DNA from: Salimicrobium halophilum
GTDB taxonomy: Bacteria; Bacillota; Bacilli; Bacillales; Halobacillaceae
Direction of reading: 5' to 3'
Assembly: GCF_900100295.1 (NCBI RefSeq)
Contig: NZ_FNEV01000005.1
Location: 64,501 to 128,500, forward strand
Length of the DNA stretch: 64,000 bases
A program made the translations under genes and the position numbers. The notes below the pieces were generated by a model. That model saw nothing but the letters and a program-made list of their open reading frames with translations. It was not told where the DNA came from and ran no database searches. Shown piece by piece: positions 63,688-64,000 of this stretch; position 1 is the first letter of the stretch; every line of letters begins with the position of its first letter.

Positions 63688-64000
63688 TTGGACGAAAGAA
63701 CAGGAACAGGCCATCTATGATCATGGCCGCGATATGCTCGTATCAGCGGCAGCGGGTTCCGGCAAAACAGCCGTGCTTGTCGAAAGAATCATCCAAAAAG
63801 TGATCGACCGGGAAAGCCCCGTCGATATTCACGCCCTGCTCGTCGTAACGTTTACGAACGCCGCGGCCCAGGAGATGAGAAACCGCGTGACCGAAGCATT
63901 GAATGGTGCCCTGGAACAGAACCCGGGCTCGCTTCATTTAAAGAAGCAGCTCTCTCTCGTTCAGAGTGCATCGATTTCTACCCTCCACTCCTTCTGCCTG
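63680..64000 (+). CDS. addA: ATP-dependent helicase/nuclease subunit A (cut by window end)
   Basis: Only the first 107 codons are inside the window. [38 protein letters not shown] shows the Q motif and Walker A (23-30); [16 protein letters not shown] and ISTLHSFCL are UvrD motifs Ia and Ic. AGGGGGAGG precedes the ATG, and the gene overlaps addB by 8 bp. Partner of AddB. Confidence 0.95.
   Translation, partial: MVSWTKEQEQAIYDHGRDMLVSAAAGSGKTAVLVERIIQKVIDRESPVDIHALLVVTFTNAAAQEMRNRVTEALNGALEQNPGSLHLKKQLSLVQSASISTLHSFCL

Noticed and set aside
1-64000. tRNA or rRNA genes
   Set aside because: No cloverleaf or rRNA-like stretch was noticed on either strand; a tRNAscan run would settle it.

Overview
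The window reads as chromosomal DNA of a moderately halophilic, endospore-forming member of the Bacillaceae (Halobacillus-like; species not determinable by eye). Grounds: strong, closely spaced Shine-Dalgarno sequences; frequent TTG/GTG starts; an alpha/beta-type spore protein, YhaL and a YjcZ-type peptide; ComK, AddAB and coproporphyrin-type haem genes; many acidic protein tails; a glycine-betaine importer with a GbsR-type regulator. From about 19.4 kb to the end, gene order follows the Bacillus subtilis yhe-yha-yhf-yhj segment, with local insertions and losses. No rRNA, tRNA, CRISPR array, prophage or transposase gene was seen.

Layout. 0-10 kb: a VanY-type carboxypeptidase lipoprotein, an NAD(P)-binding protein, fumC, a spore SASP gene, and glutamate synthase large and small subunits. 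10-14.4 kb: arginine operon argC-argJ-argB-argD behind a TTGACA/TATCAT promoter with an ArgR/AhrC-like box. 14.4-19.4 kb: aldehyde dehydrogenase, MsmX-type sugar ATPase with a cre site, a PucR-type regulator, a CstR-like repressor and a ferritin-like protein. 19.4-28 kb: yheB, yheA, yhaR, yhzD, yhaQP, a GbsR-type regulator overlapping yhaM, yhaL, prsA. 28-35 kb: small membrane proteins, yhaI, a second GbsR-type regulator divergent from opuAA-AB-AC, yhaH, trpP (with a TRAP-type leader) and hit. 35-43 kb: ecsAB, a SAM-I riboswitch operon (metI plus a betaine-homocysteine-methyltransferase-like gene), a PAP2 phosphatase, yhaA, then a 1.1-kb repeat block and a ferritin-like gene. 43-51 kb: bdbC with a thioredoxin-like partner, hmoB, pbpF, hemEHY. 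51-64 kb: a redoxin, yhfH, yhfI, lplJ, an SRPBCC/GNAT pair, lcfB behind a perfect FadR box, a candidate small RNA, a DUF3939-like gene, comK, yhjD-like, yhjE, sipV, addB and the start of addA.

Common themes. Several genes concern osmotic adaptation: betaine uptake by OpuA, two GbsR-type regulators, and a BHMT-like methyltransferase that might link imported betaine to methionine supply. Several regulatory sites are readable directly: SAM-I, TRAP triplets, FadR, ArgR, cre and a sigma-G promoter.

The most unusual content is in the gaps. At least 13 copies of a roughly 100-bp hairpin repeat (family A) occupy intergenic regions in both orientations. Its arms change in step, so pairing is kept while sequence varies. 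A second repeat body (family B, 21-bp periodicity) carries the same right end, and a third family (C) occurs in two opposed copies. No transposase for them lies in the window. I could not search databases, so whether these families are already described is unknown.
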